A stretch of 64,000 nt of DNA from Oryzomonas sagensis (GCF_008802355.1 NZ_VZRA01000002.1:65709-129708); one strand, 5' to 3'. Positions 36,693-47,577 are shown, numbered from the stretch's first letter. Made by a program: numbers and translations. The notes: generated by a model not told the origin, from the sequence alone.

Positions 36693-38245
36693 TTTATTCC
36701 GCTCGCAGTGAGGTGGGGGCCGTACTTCCGGTCGACACCCTTGATGTGGTTGATGAGCCAATCCTGGAGGAACACGATCACGTCCTGGGTCAGGAGGGTC
36801 TCGCCGGCGTTGAACTTGCGTTGGAGATCGAGCACCTGGTCCACCAGTTTGGTATGGTGCTGTTTGTGCTGGGCAGCCTCGGGGTAGCCCGACGTGCGGA
36901 AGGCATCTTCCTCGGCGCCGAAATGGGAGGCGGTGTATTCGATCAGGCGGCCGAGGATCGAGCCGATGGCCTCCTTGCTCCGCTTTTGCTGCATGGCGTC
37001 GTGCAGTTCGTTGACCATGTCGAACAGCTTCCGGTGCTGCTGGTCGAACAGGCTGACCCCGGTGGCGAAGCTGCTGTCCCACTCCATGACCTTGGCGAGG
37101 CGGAAGTGGCCGACCAACTGGTGCAATTGATCCACCTGCTCCGCCAGCTTGCCGGTGGCCGCGGTGGTGCTCCGGGCGTTCTCCACGTTGCCGTTGACCA
37201 CGTCGGTGATCATCTGGATGTTGTTAGTGATCTCCTGGGTGGTGGCGGTCTGCTCCTCGGCCGCGGTGGCGACCTGGCTGATCTGCATGGTCAGGTCGTT
37301 GATCCTGTTGAGGATGTCCTCCAGCGCCTCCCCGGAGCGGGTGGTTTCCGCGGTGCCCCGCTTCACCTCGCCGACCCCCTCGGACATGGAGCCGACGGCG
37401 GCCTGGGTTTCCTCCTGGATGGATTTGATCATGGTGCTGATCTCTTTGGTCGCTTTGGTGGTGCGTTCCGCCAGGGCCCGCACCTCGTCGGCCACCACGG
37501 CGAAGCCGCGTCCCTGCTCCCCGGCCCGGGCCGCCTCGATGGCGGCGTTCAGGGCCAGCAGGTTGGTCTGGTCGGCGATGTCCTGGATGGTGTTGACGAT
37601 GGCCCCGATCTGGTCCGAGCGCTGCCCCAGCCCCTCAACGGTGGTGGACGACTCGTTGACCCGCTGGGCGATGTTGTCCATCAGCCGGGCGCTGTTCTGG
37701 ACCAGTTGGGCGCCGCTGTGGGTCTGGTCCGTGGCCTTTTGGGCATTTTCGGCGGCAAACAGGCAGTTGCGGGCGATATCCCCCGACGTGGCGGACATCT
37801 CCTCGCTGGCGGTGGCGATGGTACTCGCCTGCTGGGCCACATCCTCGGCCGCCATGGCCATGGAATGGGTTGTGGAGCTGACCATCTCCACCGAGTCCCG
37901 GACCAGGTCCGCCACGGAGAAGAATTGCCGCATGGCCTTGTTCATGTCGGCCATCATGCTGTTGAAGGCAACGGCAAGACGGCCCAGTTCGCCGTTGCCC
38001 GTGACCTCCGCGCGCACCGACAGGTCGCCGTCCGCGGCCTTTTCAAGGGCGCCCACCAGGCCGGCCAGGGGCTTGAAGGTGCGGCTGCTGATGACGCCGA
38101 GAACGAGTGACGTGGCGGCCACCATGGCCAGGCCGAAGAGGATGTCGAGCCAGAGCGCATTTTCGGTATTGAGGGTGACCATGGCCGCTACGCCCAGCAG
38201 GATGACGATGGTGTTGCCGATGATGACGCGTACAATAAATGACAT
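36689..38245 (-). CDS. Methyl-accepting chemotaxis protein with C-terminal hemerythrin domain
   Basis: A 518-residue receptor. Two close membrane segments (about 5-27 and 34-55) leave almost no periplasmic sensor. A HAMP domain lies at about 56-108. The signalling coiled coil carries the hairpin tip [18 protein letters not shown] and [12 protein letters not shown]. The C-terminus (about 392-515) is a bacteriohemerythrin: [28 protein letters not shown], and [10 protein letters not shown] with its His/Asp/Glu iron ligands. The two-iron site would bind oxygen in the cytoplasm, so it is likely an oxygen sensor for chemotaxis, with output to CheW/CheA. The start is ATG 38245 with AAGGAG upstream. 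The stop overlaps hisH. No che genes are nearby. Confidence 0.92.
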   Translation of the reverse strand: MSFIVRVIIGNTIVILLGVAAMVTLNTENALWLDILFGLAMVAATSLVLGVISSRTFKPLAGLVGALEKAADGDLSVRAEVTGNGELGRLAVAFNSMMADMNKAMRQFFSVADLVRDSVEMVSSTTHSMAMAAEDVAQQASTIATASEEMSATSGDIARNCLFAAENAQKATDQTHSGAQLVQNSARLMDNIAQRVNESSTTVEGLGQRSDQIGAIVNTIQDIADQTNLLALNAAIEAARAGEQGRGFAVVADEVRALAERTTKATKEISTMIKSIQEETQAAVGSMSEGVGEVKRGTAETTRSGEALEDILNRINDLTMQISQVATAAEEQTATTQEITNNIQMITDVVNGNVENARSTTAATGKLAEQVDQLHQLVGHFRLAKVMEWDSSFATGVSLFDQQHRKLFDMVNELHDAMQQKRSKEAIGSILGRLIEYTASHFGAEEDAFRTSGYPEAAQHKQHHTKLVDQVLDLQRKFNAGETLLTQDVIVFLQDWLINHIKGVDRKYGPHLTASGIK

Positions 38246-38330
38246 AGATACCAAGCTCCTTGTGGGATGATTGCACTGTTCAACGCGTTGTCACCGGCGC
38301 CGTTGCCAGTGATGCTAATAATAGTGGCTT

Positions 38331-38377
38331 CATAGGACCGATGGGACTCATGGGACTTGTAGGTCCCATGAGTCCTT
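38331..38377. repeat. Dispersed repeat family B, copy 2
   Basis: About 47 bases (CATAGGACCG, ATGGGACTCA, TGGGACTTGT, AGGTCCCATG, AGTCC) immediately after the glyS stop, before the chemoreceptor gene on the same strand. The composition is the same as at 23289-23354 and 54581-54640. Confidence 0.75.
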
Positions 38378-38379
38378 TG

Positions 38380-40443
38380 CTACGCGATGCGGGAAAAGTC
38401 GGCAACCTGCCCGAACATGCGGGCGATGGCCGTGAGAAGGGCCAGGCGGTTGGTCCGTATCCGCTCGTCCTCGGCCATGACCATGACCTTGTCGAAGAAC
38501 GTGTCGATGGGGCCGCGCAGGGTGGCGATCTCGGCCAGGGCCTCCTGCCAGCGCCCATCGGCAATGCCCGCCCCCGCCGAGTTCTTCACCGTCTGGAAGG
38601 CCGTGTACAAGCCGGTTTCCGCACTCTCCTGGAACAGGGCCGGATCGACCGGCGCGTCCACCCCCTCCTTGATGATGTTGCCGACCCGCTTGAAAGCCCC
38701 GGTCAGCGGCTCGAAATCGGGGTGGGACTTGAATTGGGCCAGGGCCGCGATGCGGGCCCGGACCTGCACGAGATCGTCGAAGCCTGCCGATACCGCCGCC
38801 TCGATGACGTCGGTCGGGTAGTCGCCCGCCAGCAGGTTGACGAAGCGGCCGCGGAAAAACTCCCTGACCTCGGTCGCGGCCTGCTCCTTGGGACGCGTCA
38901 GTTTGGTCGCCAGGAGGTCCAGGGAGTGGTCGATCAGGGCAGCCAGGGAGAGGCGGTAGCCCCTGTCCAGGATCGTGGCGATGATGCCGATGGTGGCGCG
39001 CCGCAAGGCGTAGGGGTCGGCGGCGCCGGTGGGGATGAGCCCCACGCTGAAGCAGCCGCAGACCGTGTCCAGCTTGTCGGCAATGGAGACAAAGGCGCCG
39101 ATGTCCGAGGCGGGCAGTTCGCCGCCGGCCTGGATCGGCAGGTAATGCTCGGCAATGGCGTCCGCCACCGCCGGTTCCTCACCCTCCAGCAGGGCGTACT
39201 CGCGCCCCATGATCCCCTGGACCTCCGGGAACTCGCCCACCATGCCGCTCACCAGGTCGGCCTTGCAGAGCCAGGCGGCGCGTGCCGTCTGTGTCTTGAC
39301 CGCCGGGTTGAGCTGTTCCGCCAGCCCTTGGGCCAGGGTGCGGAAGCGTTCCATCTTTTCGAAGGAGGTGCCGAGCTTCTGCTGGTAGACCACCTTCTTG
39401 AGCGCCTCCACCCGGTCGTCCAGCTTGACCTTCTGATCTTCCTCGAAGAAGAAGCGGGCGTCGGAGAGCCGGGCCCGCAGGACCCGCTCGTTCCCCTTGA
39501 CCACCACCGAGGGGTCGTCGGTCAGGGTGTTGTTGATGGTGATGAAGCCGGGCAGCAGCTTGCCGCCCTCGTCCACGATGGAGAAGTAGCGCTGATGGCT
39601 GCGCATGGAGGTGATGAGCACCTCCTTGGGCACCTTGAGAAACTCGGGGGAGAAGGTGCCGTGCACGGCGCTGGGGTACTCGGCCAGGTAGACGATCTGG
39701 TCCAGCAACTCCTCGTCCGGCAGGAGGTGGCCGCCTGCGGCCTTGGCCACGCGGTGCGCCTCGCGGCGAATGATCTCCTTGCGCTTTTCCGGGTCCGGGA
39801 TGACGAAGTGCCGCTCGCATTCCTCCAGGTAGTGGGCAAAGTTGTTCACCGGAAAGGTGGTGTTGGCCATGAAACGGTGGCCGCGGGACAGGGTGCCGCT
39901 CTCCACGATGCCGAAGGAAAACGGCACGACGACGCCGTCGAACAGGGCCACGATCCAGTGGATCGGCCGGGCGAAGCGCACGTCCAGGTCGGCCCAGCGC
40001 ATCGACTTCTTGAAGGGGATGTCGGCGATCAGCTTGGGCAAAATCTCGGACAAAAGCTCGTGGGTCGGCCGGCCGGTCACCTTTTTCGTCACCGCCAGGT
40101 ACTCGCCCTTCTCGGTGGCCACGGTCGTAAGCTCACTGACGTCGACCCCCTGCCCCTTGGCAAAGCCTTCGGCGGCCCTGGTCGGTTTGCCGGCGGCGTC
40201 GTAGGCGGCCTTCACGGAGGGGCCGGTCGCGGTGATCTCGGCGTCGGGCTGCAGGGAGGGGACCCCCTTGACCACCAGCGCCAGGCGGCGGGGCGTGGCC
40301 AGGGTCTGCACCATGTCGAAGGCAAGGCGGGCATTGGTCAGCTCCCGGCTGATCATGGCCTCCATCTCGGCCAGGGCGCGGGGGATGAACCCGGCCGGAA
40401 TCTCCTCGGTGCCGATTTCGAGAAAAAGTTCTTTGGCGCTCAT
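38380..40443 (-). CDS. glyS: Glycyl-tRNA synthetase beta subunit
   Basis: A 687-residue subunit of the alpha2-beta2 glycyl-tRNA synthetase. It begins [16 protein letters not shown] and contains [34 protein letters not shown] and, further on, [18 protein letters not shown], typical of GlyS. The C-terminal part holds an anticodon-binding domain. The ATG at 40443 has GGAGGT 8 bases upstream and overlaps the glyQ stop as ATGA. The longer open frame upstream lies over glyQ. It attaches glycine to tRNA together with GlyQ. Length and motifs are normal. Confidence 0.96.
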   Translation of the reverse strand: MSAKELFLEIGTEEIPAGFIPRALAEMEAMISRELTNARLAFDMVQTLATPRRLALVVKGVPSLQPDAEITATGPSVKAAYDAAGKPTRAAEGFAKGQGVDVSELTTVATEKGEYLAVTKKVTGRPTHELLSEILPKLIADIPFKKSMRWADLDVRFARPIHWIVALFDGVVVPFSFGIVESGTLSRGHRFMANTTFPVNNFAHYLEECERHFVIPDPEKRKEIIRREAHRVAKAAGGHLLPDEELLDQIVYLAEYPSAVHGTFSPEFLKVPKEVLITSMRSHQRYFSIVDEGGKLLPGFITINNTLTDDPSVVVKGNERVLRARLSDARFFFEEDQKVKLDDRVEALKKVVYQQKLGTSFEKMERFRTLAQGLAEQLNPAVKTQTARAAWLCKADLVSGMVGEFPEVQGIMGREYALLEGEEPAVADAIAEHYLPIQAGGELPASDIGAFVSIADKLDTVCGCFSVGLIPTGAADPYALRRATIGIIATILDRGYRLSLAALIDHSLDLLATKLTRPKEQAATEVREFFRGRFVNLLAGDYPTDVIEAAVSAGFDDLVQVRARIAALAQFKSHPDFEPLTGAFKRVGNIIKEGVDAPVDPALFQESAETGLYTAFQTVKNSAGAGIADGRWQEALAEIATLRGPIDTFFDKVMVMAEDERIRTNRLALLTAIARMFGQVADFSRIA

Positions 40444-41321
40444 CGTGCGGCACCTCCTTTCAAGAGCGGGAATCCGAGGCGCTCTCGCATCCGCAGGTAT
40501 TCTTCCGCACAGGTGCGGGCCACGTTGCGTACCCGGCCGATGTAGGAGGCGCGCTCGGTGACCGAGATGGCGCCGCGGGCATCCAGCAGGTTGAAGGTGT
40601 GGGAGCACTTCATGACGAAGTCGTAGGCCGGCAGCACCAGCCCTTTTTCCGCCAGGCGGAGGCACTCCTGCTCATACTTGGCGAACTGTTCCAGGAGGAG
40701 GGGCACATCGGCCTCCTCAAAGTTGTACCGGGAAAACTCCACCTCGCTCTCGTGGTGGATGTCGCCGTACTTCACCCCTTCGGTCCACACCAGGTCGTAG
40801 ACATTGTCCACCCCCTGCAGGTACATGGCGATCCGCTCGCAGCCGTAGGTGATCTCGCCCGAAACCGGCTTGAGGTCGATGCCCCCCGCCTGCTGGAAAT
40901 AGGTGAACTGGGTGATCTCCATGCCGTCCAGCCACACCTCCCATCCCAGCCCCCAGGCTCCCAGGGTCGGCGATTCCCAGTCGTCTTCCACGAAGCGGAT
41001 GTCGTGCTTGGCGGGGTCGAGGCCGATGGCCCGCAGGGAATCCAGGTACAGGTCCAGGATATTGATGGGGGAGGGCTTCTGGATCACCTGGAACTGGTAG
41101 TAGTGTTGCAGGCGGTTGGGGTTCTCTCCGTAGCGGCCGTCGGTCGGTCGTCGGGAAGGCTCCACGTAGGCCGCCTTCCACGGTTCGGGCCCCAGCACCC
41201 GCAGGAAGGTGGCCGGGTTGAAGGTCCCGGCCCCTTTTTCCGTGTCGTAGGGCTGCTGGATGATGCACCCCTGCTTGGCCCAGTAACCTTGCAGGGAGAG
41301 GATAAGATCCTGAAATGTCAC
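40440..41321 (-). CDS. glyQ: Glycyl-tRNA synthetase alpha subunit
   Basis: A 293-residue class II synthetase subunit: [20 protein letters not shown] at the start, [49 protein letters not shown], and the late motif [17 protein letters not shown]. These cover motifs 1-3 of the alpha subunit that forms glycyl-adenylate. It is the first gene of glyQ-glyS. The 128-base gap upstream to the hydrogenase-like gene has no clear promoter. Confidence 0.97.
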   Translation of the reverse strand: MTFQDLILSLQGYWAKQGCIIQQPYDTEKGAGTFNPATFLRVLGPEPWKAAYVEPSRRPTDGRYGENPNRLQHYYQFQVIQKPSPINILDLYLDSLRAIGLDPAKHDIRFVEDDWESPTLGAWGLGWEVWLDGMEITQFTYFQQAGGIDLKPVSGEITYGCERIAMYLQGVDNVYDLVWTEGVKYGDIHHESEVEFSRYNFEEADVPLLLEQFAKYEQECLRLAEKGLVLPAYDFVMKCSHTFNLLDARGAISVTERASYIGRVRNVARTCAEEYLRMRERLGFPLLKGGAAR

Positions 41322-41449
41322 GATTATGCCTCCGAAAGGGGAAAAGATTAAAAAGAACCGTTAAAATAGCAGGTATGGGGGCGCCGGTCAAGGATGAGCA
41401 TCAGGGCGCACGGTCGGTAATTCGCCGGGATATGGCGCCGCGGAAGGCG

Positions 41450-43435
41450 TCAATAGAAATAGGACAACGACAGGACGGCGATCAGCGCCACGAAGATATA
41501 GAGGATGTAACTGTTCAACTGGCCGTTCTGCAACCTGCGGATGAGGGCGAGACGCCGGTCCACGGCGCCGAGGAACGGCAGTATCCCCTTGTCCAGCACC
41601 ACCTCCGGGACGTGGGATTCGAAGCGCTCCGGGCCCGGGAACAGCTTGTCGGTGGCCGGTTCGTGGCGTTCGGGGCGCAGGATCGCGGCGAAGATGCCCA
41701 CCAGCATCCCGGCGAAGGATGAGGCCGTATACTCCATGGCGGCGGAGGGGGCGGCATAGCCGCAGTCCCACGTGCCGGTCTCCTCCAGCGGTTTCGCCTT
41801 GAGGCGGTTGATGTAGAAGACCGCCAGGAGGCAGATGAGCAGGAACAGGATCGCCGCCCCGATGCTCAGCCCGACCAGGCCGGCGGTGGTCTGGATCGAC
41901 GGGAGCAGGGCGTCCCGTTGGGGGAACAGGGCGGCGATGACCGGCTCCAGGATGCGGGTGGCGCTAAACGGCAGCACCCCGATCAGGAGGCAGCAGGCGG
42001 CCAGGATGCCCATGGCGCCGGTGGCGGCCGGGTGCTCGTGGCGGGGGGGGAGGGGGCTGCGGGGCAGGCCCAGGAACACCGTGCCGTAGACCTTGACGAA
42101 ACAGGCCAGGGCCAGACCGCCGGTCAGCGCCAGCGCCGGTACGGCCAGGGCCAGGAAGGCGGCGCTGCTGCCGGGCGAGGTGGCGAACCCGGTGAACATG
42201 CCGAGGTACAGGAGAAATTCGCTGACAAAGCCGTTCAGGGGGGGGAGGCCGCAGATGGCCACGCTGCCGGTCAGGAAGGCCGCGGACGTGATCGGCAGGG
42301 CCCGGGCCAGGCCTCCCATGCGGTCGATGGCGCGGGTGCCGGTGCCGTGCACGACGATCCCGGCCCCCAGGAAGAGCAGCGACTTGAACAGGGCGTGGTT
42401 GACCACGTGCAGCAGGGCTGCCGCCTGGCCAAGGACGAACAGGACGCGGTTGCCGGTGGCAAGGCCGCACAGGGCGACCCCCATGGCCATGACGATGATG
42501 CCGATGTTCTCGATGCTGTGATAGGCCAAGAGGCGCTTGATGTCGTGCTGCCCGATGGCGAAGAGGACGCCGGCGACGGCGGAGACGATCCCCAGGCAGA
42601 GGAACAGCGCCCCCCACCAGAGGGGGGGCTGCCCGAAGAAGGAGAGCACCCGGAACAGGCCGTAGATCCCCAGCTTGAGGACGATGCCCGACATGAGCGC
42701 CGAGATGTTGCTCGGGGCGTTGGCATGGGCCCCCGGGAGCCAGACGTGGAGCGGCATGATGCCCGCCTTGATGCCGAAGCCCAGGAGGGCGACCAGGAGG
42801 ATTGCCGTGGCCCCCGCGCCGCTCGGGTCGAGGGAGCCGGGGGGAGGGAAGAGCGGACCGCCCATGGCGGGGGACAGGGCAAACAGGACGAACAGGGAGA
42901 TGGTGGTCCCGTGGCTGGCCACCAGATAGTGGAGTCCGGCCCGGCCGACCTCCGGTTTGTCGTGTTCCAGGCACATGGCCAGGAACGTGCCCAGGGCCAT
43001 TGCTTCCCAGAAGAACAGCAGCGTGATGCCGTTGGCGGCCAAAAGCAGCATGACGATGGCCGCCACAGCCACGCCGAAATAGAACGTGACAAGGGATTCG
43101 CCCCGGTTGTCCGGGGTGGTGGAGCAGTAACCGCAGCCGTAGAGGGAGATGCAGGTGGCGACGATGAAGAGGGGGATGAAAAAGAATGCCGACAGGGGGT
43201 CGAGGCGAAAGGCCAACTCACCCATGGGGAAGTGCCACGCCAGTGCGTAGGCGCCCCCGGGTCCCTCTTTGAGCAGGACCCGCAACGCGGCGCCCAGGCC
43301 GGCCGCGGCGCCGACCGCCATGAAGCAGCCCGAAATTCTGCGGCCGGTAAAGAGCGGTACGCGGGGCCACAGGGCCGGGACGCCGGAAAGAAGGCAGAAA
43401 AGGGCTGCGACCAGTGCCAGTTCAAGGGGACTCAT
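41450..43435 (-). CDS. hyfB: Hydrogenase-4 component B-like / NuoL-type membrane subunit (orphan)
   Basis: A 661-residue polytopic membrane protein with about 14-16 hydrophobic segments. It belongs to the NuoL/HyfB/MrpA family: LHYLVASHGTTISLFVLFAL, GIKAGIMPLHVWLPGAHANAPSNISALMSG (the conserved central segment), HDIKRLLAYHSIENIGIIVM and LLHVVNHALFKSLLFL carry the Lys/His residues of the proton channel. The C-terminus (ETGTWDCGY) is the form seen in hydrogenase-4 and formate-hydrogenlyase component B. No other hyf genes lie near it: glyQ is downstream and rho is divergent. The start at 43435 is uncertain; upstream GTG 43459 is possible. Proton pumping as part of a complex encoded elsewhere is the likely role. 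Confidence 0.8.
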   Translation of the reverse strand: MSPLELALVAALFCLLSGVPALWPRVPLFTGRRISGCFMAVGAAAGLGAALRVLLKEGPGGAYALAWHFPMGELAFRLDPLSAFFFIPLFIVATCISLYGCGYCSTTPDNRGESLVTFYFGVAVAAIVMLLLAANGITLLFFWEAMALGTFLAMCLEHDKPEVGRAGLHYLVASHGTTISLFVLFALSPAMGGPLFPPPGSLDPSGAGATAILLVALLGFGIKAGIMPLHVWLPGAHANAPSNISALMSGIVLKLGIYGLFRVLSFFGQPPLWWGALFLCLGIVSAVAGVLFAIGQHDIKRLLAYHSIENIGIIVMAMGVALCGLATGNRVLFVLGQAAALLHVVNHALFKSLLFLGAGIVVHGTGTRAIDRMGGLARALPITSAAFLTGSVAICGLPPLNGFVSEFLLYLGMFTGFATSPGSSAAFLALAVPALALTGGLALACFVKVYGTVFLGLPRSPLPPRHEHPAATGAMGILAACCLLIGVLPFSATRILEPVIAALFPQRDALLPSIQTTAGLVGLSIGAAILFLLICLLAVFYINRLKAKPLEETGTWDCGYAAPSAAMEYTASSFAGMLVGIFAAILRPERHEPATDKLFPGPERFESHVPEVVLDKGILPFLGAVDRRLALIRRLQNGQLNSYILYIFVALIAVLSLSYFY

Positions 43436-43559
43436 TAAAAGCGCCAATCCTTGCACAGAGGGCTTCTGCAATGAATAGTATGCTGTTTTATAGCGCCTCC
43501 CCCTCATCATGGTCAAGACAATTAACGGAGAAATAAGAGGTTTACCGTTTATTTTATTG

Positions 43560-43637
43560 TTGACAAGGTCGAGTTTTTAAGGCTAACGTTTTTTAAACCT
43601 CTAACTCGTATCCTAAAAGAAGAAAAAAACTCGACCT
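43560..43637 (+). promoter_or_regulatory. Promoter-like element and 13-bp inverted repeat upstream of rho
   Basis: A TTGACA at 43560-43565 directly abuts AGGTCGAGTTTTT (43566-43578). Its perfect inverse AAAAACTCGACCT is at 43625-43637, with 46 bases between. A weak -10 (TAACGT, 43584-43589) fits the TTGACA at 18 bases. A second TATAGT stands at 43801-43806, 77 bases before the rho start, with a poor -35. The gap 43436-43883 (448 bases) is AT-rich and has no good ORF. rho is often autoregulated through its leader, so this dyad may be an attenuator or operator; this is inference. Confidence 0.45.
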
Positions 43638-43883
43638 CATATAAAAACAAAATCCCGTTTACGTAACTTATTTGTGCGAATCTCCGAGTGAATCCTTAAT
43701 CAATTTAGCTGGTTTCCAATTTGTAGGAAGTTTCCTGCCCAGGCACGTTCCTTCCAGAGCCGCATTTGAGGTCAATTTTTCGAATTGGCGCTAGTGTGAT
43801 TATAGTGAAAATCCCCGAAATCCATTGAACCCCATTTTATCCCACAGCCACACGTATGTGTCGCGTTACACGCAGGAGAACCG

Positions 43884-45131
<1,248 letters not shown>

Positions 45132-45132
45132 T

Positions 45133-45147
45133 CCCGCTCGGAGCGGG
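45133..45147 (+). terminator. Short hairpin after rho
   Basis: CCCGC at 45133-45137 and GCGGG at 45143-45147 with a five-base loop, followed by TTCTGTCTT. It is a weak terminator at best. A separate TATAAT at 45214-45219 suggests that rpmE has its own promoter, though no matching -35 at 16-18 bases is visible. Confidence 0.4.
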
Positions 45148-45291
45148 TTCTGTCTTGAATCGGAAACGTGGCTGGAAAAAAGTGTTGCAAAAATGAATCT
45201 GAATCATTACGATTATAATTTGCGACCGACCCCGCCGACAGCATCCATTTTTATACTGAGACTGAGAAGCATTCTTGAGGAGGAAGAGAAG

Positions 45292-45492
45292 ATGAAAGAA
45301 GGTATCCACCCAATGTATTCCGAGGTGACCGTGAAATGCCTGTGCGGCAACACGTTCCTGACCCGCTCCACCAGCAAGGAGATCAACACCGAGATCTGCT
45401 CCGCCTGCCACCCGTTCTTCACCGGCAAGCAGAAACTGGTGGACACCGCTGGTCGCGTCGAGCGGTTCAAGAGACGTTACGGCCAACTGTAG
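45292..45492 (+). CDS. rpmE: 50S ribosomal protein L31 (zinc-binding form)
   Basis: A 66-residue protein. [21 protein letters not shown] and [30 protein letters not shown] are the complete L31 signature. The CxC (CLCG) and CxxC (CSAC) cysteines mark the zinc-binding C+ form. The start at 45292 is preceded by GAGGAGGAAGAG, a strong ribosome site; the open frame extends upstream but is not coding. In many bacteria a zinc-free L31 paralogue replaces this form under zinc starvation; none is in the window. It is followed by a terminator. Confidence 0.95.
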   Translation: MKEGIHPMYSEVTVKCLCGNTFLTRSTSKEINTEICSACHPFFTGKQKLVDTAGRVERFKRRYGQL

Positions 45493-45515
45493 CACACCAT
45501 CGGCTCAATGCATTG

Positions 45516-45549
45516 AGGGGATCTTGTCGTCAGGCAAATCCCCTTTTTT
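45516..45549 (+). terminator. Intrinsic terminator after rpmE
   Basis: AGGGGAT at 45516-45522 and ATCCCCT at 45538-45544 form the stem, with a six-T run at 45544-45549. The 15-base loop may hold a small inner stem. It lies 24 bases after the rpmE stop. Confidence 0.78.
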
Positions 45550-45618
45550 GTATTTTCGTATCCAGGGCGAGCCGTTAGCCTCGGGACACGAGTAACCTTA
45601 CGCTCCGGGCAGGACACC

Positions 45619-46311
45619 ATGAACGTTACCCTGATAGAACATACCCCCAATCCCGAACTGACGGTGGCCCTGGCGGCCCGGCTCTGCTATTCCCCCACAT
45701 CCATCGGCGAATTGCGCAACAAGCTGGAATCGACGGACATCGAGAAGTTTCTGAACAAGATCATGTCCCTGGGGCATTATTCGGTGCTGGAGCACATCTC
45801 CTTCACCTTCGGTATGGAAGGGATCTCCCGGGTGACCACCCATCAACTGGTGCGCCACCGGATCGCCTCCTTCTCCCAGCAGTCCCAGCGCTACGTGTCC
45901 CACAAGGACGAGTTCACCTCCATCATGCCGGACAGCATCGCGGAGAATGCCGACGCGCGGCAGATCTTCGCCTTCATGTCCGAGACGGTGCACAAGGCGT
46001 ACGCCCAGTTGGTGGACCTGGGGATTCCGCCCGAGGATGCCCGCTACATCCTGCCCAACGCCACGGAATCCAAGATCATCATGACCATGAACGCCCGGGA
46101 GTTGCTGCACTTCTTTGCCCTGCGCTGCTGCCAGCGGGCCCAGTGGGAGATCCGGGAGATGAGCATCGAGATGCTCAGGCTGGCGAAGAAAGCCGCGCCC
46201 ATCATCTTCCGCGACGCGGGGCCGGGCTGCGTAGGGGGAACCTGCCCGGAAGGGCAGTTCTGCTGCGGCCAGACCGCCGAGGTGCGGGAGTTCTTCGCGA
46301 CACTGGAATAG
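45619..46311 (+). CDS. thyX: FAD-dependent thymidylate synthase ThyX
   Basis: A 230-residue flavin-dependent thymidylate synthase that methylates dUMP using methylenetetrahydrofolate and NAD(P)H. The ThyX motif RHRIASFSQQSQRYV (RHRx7S type) is near residue 80. LEHISFTFGMEGISRV and ATESKIIMTMNARELLHFF are standard for the family. The C-terminus ends with a cysteine-containing tail (CVGGTCPEGQFCCGQT), also seen in other members. It replaces ThyA and works with folate cycles not requiring DHFR. It starts 70 bases after the rpmE terminator and precedes repeat A5. Confidence 0.95.
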   Translation: MNVTLIEHTPNPELTVALAARLCYSPTSIGELRNKLESTDIEKFLNKIMSLGHYSVLEHISFTFGMEGISRVTTHQLVRHRIASFSQQSQRYVSHKDEFTSIMPDSIAENADARQIFAFMSETVHKAYAQLVDLGIPPEDARYILPNATESKIIMTMNARELLHFFALRCCQRAQWEIREMSIEMLRLAKKAAPIIFRDAGPGCVGGTCPEGQFCCGQTAEVREFFATLE

Positions 46312-46317
46312 AATTGA

Positions 46318-46516
46318 CATCCGCCACAGAGACACGGAGACACAGAGAAAAACAATTTACATGGATGAACAGGATGAAGGGGATAAAGCCTTAAATCCGG
46401 ATGCCAAGTTACAACAAAGAGCCGTTAGCCTTTTTGATTTGTTTTTATCCTGTTCATCCCTGTAAAATTTGTTTTGCTTTTGACGTTCTCCGTGTCTCTG
46501 TGTCTCTGTGGCAGAT
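46318..46516. repeat. Dispersed repeat family A, copy 5, with nested inverted repeat
   Basis: The outer left arm 46318-46352 has CATCCGCCACAGAGACACGG. The outer right arm 46484-46516 has CCGTGTCTCTGTGTCTCTGT. Inside, 46356-46386 (ATGGATGAACAGGATGAAGG) and 46442-46467 (TTTTTATCCTGTTCATCCCT) form a second inverted pair around an unrelated 55-base core. The element fills the gap between thyX and the DUF1385 gene. Confidence 0.8.
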
Positions 46517-46535
46517 TTGCTTTAGGAAAGGTACT

Positions 46536-47462
46536 ATGGAAAAGATAAATGTAGGCGGCCAAGCGGTTATTGAAGGCGTCATGATGCGCGCGCCCCGTTC
46601 CGTGGCTATTGCCGTGCGCCGTCCCAACGGCGAGATCGTGGTCAAGCGGGAGCTGGTCGTGCCGCTCTCCGAACGGTACCCGGTGGTCAAGCTCCCCATC
46701 GTGCGCGGCGCGGTGGCCCTGTTCAGTTCGCTGGTCATCGGCATCAAAGCGCTCAACTTCTCGGCCAACGAGTCCATGTCCGAGGAGGAGAAGGAGGGGG
46801 ACAAGGACAAGGGGAAGGGCGAACTCTCCTCCTGGGCCATGGCCGGCACCATGACCGTGGCCTTCGGCTTCGGCATCTGCCTCTTCTTCCTGTTCCCGCT
46901 CTACCTGACCAAGCTGATGACGCCGTACATCGGCACCAACAACATCGTCTTCAACCTGGTGGACGGTGTGATCCGGGTGATCGTGTTCCTGCTCTACATC
47001 TGGGGCATCTCCCGCATGGGCGATATCCAGCGGGTCTTTCAGTACCACGGGGCCGAGCATAAATCGATCTTCGCCTTCGAGGCGGGCGAGGAGCTGAAGG
47101 TGGAAAACGTGCGCCGCCACAGCCGCCTGCACCCCCGCTGCGGCACCAGCTTTCTCTTGATCGTCATGCTGGTGAGCATCGCCGTGTTCTCCCTGGTCCC
47201 CAAGCTCTGGCCCTTTTACCTCAAGGCCGGTTCGCGCGTCGTGCTGCTGCCGCTCATCGCCGGCATCTCCTACGAGTTCCTCAAGTGGAGCGCCAAGAAC
47301 GACGGTCATCCCCTGGTGAAGTTGATCATCGCCCCCGGCTTGGCCCTGCAACGCCTGACCACCCGCGAGCCGGACGATCAGCAACTGGAAGTGGCCATCC
47401 GCTCCATCAACGAGGCGCTGGAAGTGAATGCCGGGTACTCGGACGACCGCTTGGTAGTGTAA
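46536..47462 (+). CDS. DUF1385/YqhQ-family membrane protein
   Basis: A 308-residue membrane protein. It begins MEKINVGGQAVIEGVMMRAP, the strong signature of DUF1385/YqhQ. A charged loop (EEEKEGDKDKGKGE) lies near residue 85. Hydrophobic segments are at about 105-130, 145-165, 215-235 and 240-262. A conserved middle motif RVFQYHGAEHKSIFAFE, then RLHPRCGTSFLL, completes the match. The function is unknown in all species; the gene often precedes prfA, as it does here. The start ATG at 46536 has AGGAAAGG upstream; the open frame extends through repeat A5 and is not used there. Confidence 0.88.
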   Translation: MEKINVGGQAVIEGVMMRAPRSVAIAVRRPNGEIVVKRELVVPLSERYPVVKLPIVRGAVALFSSLVIGIKALNFSANESMSEEEKEGDKDKGKGELSSWAMAGTMTVAFGFGICLFFLFPLYLTKLMTPYIGTNNIVFNLVDGVIRVIVFLLYIWGISRMGDIQRVFQYHGAEHKSIFAFEAGEELKVENVRRHSRLHPRCGTSFLLIVMLVSIAVFSLVPKLWPFYLKAGSRVVLLPLIAGISYEFLKWSAKNDGHPLVKLIIAPGLALQRLTTREPDDQQLEVAIRSINEALEVNAGYSDDRLVV

Positions 47463-47474
47463 GCTGAAATTAAA

Positions 47475-47577
47475 ACCTGCCCCAGAGACACAGAGACACG
47501 GAGAACGCCAAAGGCACAACACTGCATGGTTTTCCTCTCCCGCTTTTCTCTGTGTCTCCGCGTCTCTGTGGCAGGTG
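47475..47577. repeat. Dispersed repeat family A, copy 6
   Basis: The left arm 47475-47511 has CTGCCCCAGAGACACAGAGA. The right arm 47545-47577 has TCTCTGTGTCTCCGCGTCTC. It lies between the DUF1385 gene and prfA, both on the plus strand, and leaves 24 bases before the prfA start. Confidence 0.8.

Noticed and set aside
36693-37082. Extension of hisH upstream to a 338-codon frame
   Set aside because: The extra part is out-of-frame chemoreceptor sequence; the true HisH start [11 protein letters not shown] is at 36692.
41918-43438. Long plus-strand frame across the hydrogenase-like gene, and similar frames opposite hldE (5408-7033) and the GGDEF-EAL gene (12092-13993)
   Set aside because: All are antisense shadows made by strong G/C third-position bias, and none has a ribosome site or recognisable domain.
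45185-45219. A promoter for rpmE from TTGCAA and TATAAT
   Set aside because: The hexamers are 23 bases apart, too far for a sigma70 promoter; only the TATAAT is kept as a hint.
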